Positions 55,789-59,708 of a DNA stretch of 59,708 nt are shown here, piece after piece. The notes beneath the pieces are model-generated. The model was given only the letters and a program-made list of their open reading frames with translations. It ran no database searches and had not been told where the DNA came from. Location of the stretch: the NCBI GenBank assembly GCA_913058145.1, contig CAJXQM010000016.1, positions 1-59,708 on the forward strand, read 5' to 3'. Position 1 is the stretch's first letter. The number at the start of each line of letters is the position of its first letter. The DNA is from an uncultured Colwellia sp. (lineage in GTDB: Bacteria > Pseudomonadota > Gammaproteobacteria > Enterobacterales > Alteromonadaceae). Made by a program: the position numbers and the translations under genes.

Positions 55789-56553
55789 GTGCCTTATTCA
55801 GAATTATTATCTCCTATTAGTGCTTTTTTGCAATGTGAAACTCCTGATGCTTGGGTTGATGAGGCTAAAAAGCCTGCGAATTTACCCATTATATTACGAG
55901 ACCATTTAGCGTGTGAGTTAAAAGCAGGACAAACTGCAATGTACCTTATTCGTAAATATGCGTTAGATAAAGAAAGTAGCAAAATACTATTTGAATGGTT
56001 TGAACCTTATGAAGATTTTTTATATCGAAAAAAAGGTGATTTACAGTCATTAGCCAATAACAACAATTTACCTAAAGCTATCATCCCTAAAAACAATTCA
56101 CCTTATAGTCAAGATCTTATTGATAAAATGGTTTTACTGATAAAAGAAGAATTACATCATTTTTATCAAGTATTGGAAATTATGGTAAAACGAGATATTC
56201 CGTTTGATGGAATAACAGCAGGTCGTTATGCCAAAGGAATGATGAAGCATGTTACAACTTATGAGCCAAATGCATTAATAGATAAATTGATTATTGGTGC
56301 TTATATTGAAGCTCGTTCGTGTGAACGGTTTGCTAAAATAGCGCCTCATTTAGATGATGACTTAAATAAGTTTTATGTCTCTTTGTTACGCTCTGAAGCC
56401 CGTCACTATCAAGATTATTTATCACTTGCTGCACAAGTAGCAGGAGAAAAAATTGATATTAGTGAGCGTATTACTCACTTTGGCAAGGTTGAGGCTGAAT
56501 TAATCGCTTCTCCAGATTCAGATTTTAAATTTCATAGTGGTTCACCGATATAA
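55789..56553 (+). CDS. miaE: tRNA 2-methylthio-N6-isopentenyladenosine-37 hydroxylase MiaE
   Basis: MiaE is a non-haem di-iron, O2-using enzyme that hydroxylates the isopentenyl group of ms2i6A37 in tRNA. Ferritin-like metal motifs are clear: CELKAGQTA, KEELHHFYQV, EARSCERFA and SEARHYQDY. GTG 55789 (254 residues) aligns exactly with the Salmonella start (x-x-Y-x-x-LLSP); GTG 55780 would add three residues. It is found only in some bacteria and hints at oxygen-responsive tRNA modification. Confidence 0.92.
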   Translation: MPYSELLSPISAFLQCETPDAWVDEAKKPANLPIILRDHLACELKAGQTAMYLIRKYALDKESSKILFEWFEPYEDFLYRKKGDLQSLANNNNLPKAIIPKNNSPYSQDLIDKMVLLIKEELHHFYQVLEIMVKRDIPFDGITAGRYAKGMMKHVTTYEPNALIDKLIIGAYIEARSCERFAKIAPHLDDDLNKFYVSLLRSEARHYQDYLSLAAQVAGEKIDISERITHFGKVEAELIASPDSDFKFHSGSPI

Positions 56554-56752
56554 CAGAAAATCATGATAATAAATCAACAAACCCTAGGTCATGATACGTT
56601 TAGTAATAAACGACAAGTTACATCCTTTTACTCTATTGTCATAAAAAGGCTTGGTGAGAATGTGACCATATAAGAGCTTAGATGAAAATATTAATGTTAG
56701 CTCAGGTAAGTCCGATATAAAAGTGAGTTAAGCTTCTCAGTATTTATACACT

Positions 56753-57520
56753 TTATATTAAGGGTCTATTCATTAATTGCATACTTGTTGGTGTAACCTT
56801 AAGCCAAGCCCCTTGTTCATACCAATCGCCCAGTACTATTCGTTTAGCTTCTTTATTATTTGCACTTAATTCATGTATTGCAGGTCTATGGGTATGACCA
56901 TGTATTAATAACTGGCTATGGTGGTCTTCAAGACACTTAATTACTTCGTCAGGTGTCACATCCATAATATCTTGTGACTTAATAGCTGTTGCCGCTGCAC
57001 TTTTTTTACGGTAATCAGCCGCTATTTTTTTACGTAAAAATAAAGGTAAGCTTTTTGCTATGGCTTGCCACCACCAGGAGCGTGATTTTTTACGAAATTG
57101 TTGGTAACTAATATCACGAGTACACAAGGTATCACCGTGCATAATAACAACATTTTTTCCGTATAAATCTATTAAATCAACCTCAGGTAACAATATCATA
57201 GCTGATTTTTTAGCAAAGGGCTGTCCAAGTAAGAAATCACGATTACCATGAATATAATAAATAGCTGTGCCGAGGGTAGATAGGGTAGATAATGCTTTGG
57301 CTATCGTTGTTAAATAGGCGCTATCGTCATCATCACCAATCCAAGCTTCGAATAAATCACCTAAAATATAAAGGCGTTGTGCGTGAATGGCTTCATCTTT
57401 TAAAAAGCGTAAAAAACAGGCCGTCATATCGGGCCTGTTTTGTGCTAAATGCAAATCAGCAATGAAGTAAGTAACTTCTTGTTTAGTACTATTCACTAGA
57501 CTATCCATTAGGTTATTCAT
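56753..57520 (-). CDS. lpxH: UDP-2,3-diacylglucosamine diphosphatase LpxH
   Basis: LpxH is the membrane-peripheral, Mn-dependent phosphoesterase making lipid X in lipid A synthesis. The metallophosphoesterase set is complete: IADLHLAQ, GDLFEAWIGDDD, HGNRDFLLG, MHGDTLCTRD and HGHTHRPA. It has 255 residues; an N-terminal extra ~15 residues relative to E. coli suggests ATG at the fifth codon (MDSLV) as an alternative. It follows ppiB by 20 bases, as in E. coli. Confidence 0.95.
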   Translation of the reverse strand: MNNLMDSLVNSTKQEVTYFIADLHLAQNRPDMTACFLRFLKDEAIHAQRLYILGDLFEAWIGDDDDSAYLTTIAKALSTLSTLGTAIYYIHGNRDFLLGQPFAKKSAMILLPEVDLIDLYGKNVVIMHGDTLCTRDISYQQFRKKSRSWWWQAIAKSLPLFLRKKIAADYRKKSAAATAIKSQDIMDVTPDEVIKCLEDHHSQLLIHGHTHRPAIHELSANNKEAKRIVLGDWYEQGAWLKVTPTSMQLMNRPLI

Positions 57521-57540
57521 GAGCTGAAAAGGGTACTAAG

Positions 57541-58032
57541 TTATTCAACAAGTGCCGATTCAATTAAAATATCGTCTTTTGGTACATCGCCGTGACCATG
57601 CATATTGCCTGTTTCCACTAGTGCCATTTTATCAATTACGTCCATCCCTTCAACGACTTCGCCAAATACACAGTATCCCCAGCCTTGTACCGATTCACTT
57701 TTAAAATCTAGAAAATCATTGTCTGATAAATTGATAAAGAATTGTGCAGAAGCAGAATGTGGCTCTTGTGTACGTGCCATCGCTAAAGTACCACGTGTAT
57801 TTCCTAAGCCATTATTAGCTTCATTTTCAATGCTAGCACGGGTTTGTTTTTCATCTAAACCAGGAGCAAAACCACCACCTTGTGCCATAAAGCCTTTAAT
57901 AACACGATGAAAAATAGTGCCATTGTAATGACCTTCTTCTACATATTGTTGAAAGTTTTTAGCCGTGTTTGGTGCTTTATCAAAATCTAATTTAATTTTA
58001 ATATCACCGAGGGTCGTTTTGAAAATAATCAT
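57541..58032 (-). CDS. ppiB: Peptidyl-prolyl cis-trans isomerase B (cytoplasmic cyclophilin)
   Basis: A cyclophilin that speeds prolyl isomerisation during folding. It lacks a signal peptide, so it is the cytoplasmic PpiB rather than PpiA. Active-site segments [32 protein letters not shown] and [13 protein letters not shown] are intact. It has 163 residues. It is divergent from cysS and transcribed with lpxH, the same trio order as in E. coli. Confidence 0.96.
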   Translation of the reverse strand: MIIFKTTLGDIKIKLDFDKAPNTAKNFQQYVEEGHYNGTIFHRVIKGFMAQGGGFAPGLDEKQTRASIENEANNGLGNTRGTLAMARTQEPHSASAQFFINLSDNDFLDFKSESVQGWGYCVFGEVVEGMDVIDKMALVETGNMHGHGDVPKDDILIESALVE

Positions 58033-58205
58033 AAGGTTCTCTTAAATAAGTTGGGTATATATACCCATGCAAATAAATTTTGCTAAATTGTACCTTAACT
58101 TGAGATAAAGTGCATCTGCTATGGTGATCCAAAAGGATGCTTGAGGTACAATCTTTTTTCAATTCGAATATTCAATATTTTATTTAAGCGGAGTCGTTAA
58201 TTCTC

Positions 58206-59612
58206 ATGTTACAGATATACAATACCCTAACCCGTAAAAAGGAAGTTTTTACCCCAATTACCCCAGGTAAAGTAGGATTGTATGTTTGTGGTTGCACAGT
58301 TTACGACTTATGCCACATTGGTCATGCACGAACCTATATTAGCTTTGACAATATTGCTCGCTATTTACGGTTTTCTGGTTTTGAGGTTAACTATGTACGT
58401 AACATCACTGACGTTGAAGATAAGATCATTAATAGGGCACATGAAAACAATGAAACACCTGAAGAGTTAACTGAACGCACTATTACTTATATGCACGAAG
58501 ATTTTGATGCGTTAAACATGGCACGTCCTAATATTGAGCCTAGAGTTACTACGCATATGGCAGAAATTATAGCGATGATTGAAACGCTTGTGGTTAAAAA
58601 ACATGCTTATGTTGCTGGTATTGACGCAGATGTTACCGGGAAAGGGGATGTTTTATTTGAAGTGTCTAGTTATGCCGATTATGGCAAGTTGAGTGGACAA
58701 GACTTAGATCAATTACAAGCAGGTTCACGTGTAGAGGTAGATGACTCAAAAAATAGCCCTTTAGATTTTGTTCTATGGAAATCAGCTAAGCCGGGTGAAC
58801 CAAGTTGGCCATCACCTTGGGGAGAAGGTCGTCCCGGTTGGCATATAGAATGTTCAGCTATGAACGCTAAAGAGTTAGGCCCTCATTTCGATATTCACGG
58901 TGGCGGCTCAGATTTACAATTTCCTCATCATGAAAATGAAATTGCGCAAAGCTGTTGTGCGCTTGATACCCCTTATGTGAATTATTGGATGCACACGGGA
59001 ATGGTACAAATTGATCAAGAAAAAATGTCTAAGTCTCTTGGTAACTTTTTTACTATCCGTGATGTGTTAGCTCAGTATGATGCAGAAACAGTCAGGTTTT
59101 TTTTAACAACAGGGCACTATCGTAGCCAGTTAAATTACTCAACAGACAATTTGAGCCAAGCTCGTGCTTCATTAGAGCGTATTTATACCGCGCTAAGAGA
59201 TGTCAATGTACCCGAAAAATTTGCCTTAGATAAAAAGTCACCATATGTAGTGCAGTTTTCTCAAGCCATGAATGATGATTTTAATACCCCACAAGCCATT
59301 GCGGTATTATTTGAAATAGCTAAAGAGCTTAATGTAGTAAAAGATGATAATGCAGAACAAGCAATAAAACTTGCTGCTACCTTAAAAGAACTAGGCGGTG
59401 TTATTGGTTTATTACAATTAGCGCCATCAGCATTTTTACAAGGTCAAAATGACAATGATGAAGTTGCGATTATTGAAGCACTAATTGTGCAGCGTAACCA
59501 AGCGCGTGTTGATAAAAATTGGGCATTAGCAGATGAAGCTAGGGATAAATTAAACGCGAAGAATATTGTGTTAGAAGATAGTGCGGGTAAAACAACTTGG
59601 CGTAAAGCGTAG
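58206..59612 (+). CDS. cysS: Cysteinyl-tRNA synthetase
   Basis: CysRS charges tRNA-Cys. Class I signatures: HIGH as CHIGHART near the N-terminus and KMSKSLGN. Zinc ligands are Cys in VCGCTVYD, Cys in HIECSAMN and His in FPHHENE. It has 468 residues (E. coli 461) and is complete, ending 96 bases before the contig end. It faces ppiB-lpxH across 173 bases. Confidence 0.97.
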   Translation: MLQIYNTLTRKKEVFTPITPGKVGLYVCGCTVYDLCHIGHARTYISFDNIARYLRFSGFEVNYVRNITDVEDKIINRAHENNETPEELTERTITYMHEDFDALNMARPNIEPRVTTHMAEIIAMIETLVVKKHAYVAGIDADVTGKGDVLFEVSSYADYGKLSGQDLDQLQAGSRVEVDDSKNSPLDFVLWKSAKPGEPSWPSPWGEGRPGWHIECSAMNAKELGPHFDIHGGGSDLQFPHHENEIAQSCCALDTPYVNYWMHTGMVQIDQEKMSKSLGNFFTIRDVLAQYDAETVRFFLTTGHYRSQLNYSTDNLSQARASLERIYTALRDVNVPEKFALDKKSPYVVQFSQAMNDDFNTPQAIAVLFEIAKELNVVKDDNAEQAIKLAATLKELGGVIGLLQLAPSAFLQGQNDNDEVAIIEALIVQRNQARVDKNWALADEARDKLNAKNIVLEDSAGKTTWRKA

Positions 59613-59708
59613 CCCTTCGACTGTTTGTTCCTCACGCTCAGGGTGAACGGTCTTGTTTGTTCCTCACGCTCAGGGTGAACGGTCTTGTTTGTTCCTCACG
59701 CTCAGGGT
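59613..59708. repeat. 32-bp tandem repeat (REP-like arm) at the contig end
   Basis: A CCTTCGACTGTTTGTTCCTC start (59614 on) leads into a 32-base unit at 59622-59653, 59654-59685 and, cut by the contig end, 59686-59708. The unit contains TTCCTCACGCTCAGGGTGAA. Read on the minus strand, 59613-59642 matches the right arm of the REP-like block (32971-33000) at about 26 of 30 positions. The contig probably ends because this array could not be assembled through. Confidence 0.88.

Noticed and set aside
59622..59708. 32-bp repeats resembling CRISPR direct repeats
   Set aside because: Copies follow one another with no spacers and match a REP-like arm; no cas genes are present.

Overview
This 59.7 kb window looks like one complete assembly contig from a marine gammaproteobacterium of the order Alteromonadales, most like Colwellia or a close relative. 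The evidence is AT-rich DNA, an E. coli-like set of housekeeping genes in Shewanella/Vibrio-like order (suhB-trmJ-cysE-iscR-isc; metK-rsmE-gshB-yqgE-ruvX; cysS/ppiB-lpxH), a TonB2-type energy module with DUF3450 and TPR partners, and lineage-restricted families (likely DUF2982, DUF2986, DUF3014). Taxonomy is inferred from protein likeness only. The first 47 bases are not genomic: they are an Illumina Nextera i5 adapter with a readable index. The last ~90 bases are a 32-bp tandem repeat where the assembly presumably stopped.

Layout. 0.05-8.8 kb: suhB (reverse), trmJ, cysE, then an iron-sulfur cluster assembly locus (iscR-iscS-iscU-iscA-hscB-hscA-fdx) with tandem IscR operators and a 110-bp palindrome-ended element between iscA and hscB. 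9-15.4 kb: a long RluA-family pseudouridine synthase, a YebC/TACO1-like translation factor, an orphan DUF2235 hydrolase, hemF, and a cytochrome b561-YceI pair facing a LysR regulator. 16.5-21 kb: phoB-phoR behind a Pho box, with PhoR lacking its membrane anchor, then gcvR and ettA. 21-26.7 kb: a sulfur-stress island with an RND pump, a two-cysteine ArsR repressor of the BigR/SqrR/YgaV kind, a YgaP-like membrane peptide and a rhodanese.

26.8-36.5 kb: lysA, an FMN reductase, DUF2982 and DUF2986 proteins, dbpA, a broken ZapE/AFG1-like gene, the DTW-domain gene (tapT), a REP-like repeat block, mmsA with a divergent LysR gene, and a DUF3014 protein. 36.7-37.8 kb: the 4.5S (SRP) RNA followed by the stub of a phage-type integrase, then priC. 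38.3-46.8 kb: a TonB-dependent receptor and a six-gene operon (DUF3450, ExbB-like TtpC, ExbB, ExbD, TonB, TPR protein) that would power uptake across the outer membrane.

47-59.7 kb: a secreted protein built of repeated CGEGKCGENK units, resembling HvfA/bufferin-type precursors of copper-binding modified peptides but with no modifying enzymes nearby; then yehS plus a small membrane protein, ycaO, a decayed AEC-type transporter, ruvX-yqgE-gshB-rsmE-metK, miaE, lpxH-ppiB and cysS. The best candidates for new biology are the orphan EGKCG-repeat precursor, the sulfur-sensing efflux island, the membrane-anchor-less PhoR, and SuhB carrying Asn at a catalytic metal-ligand position.
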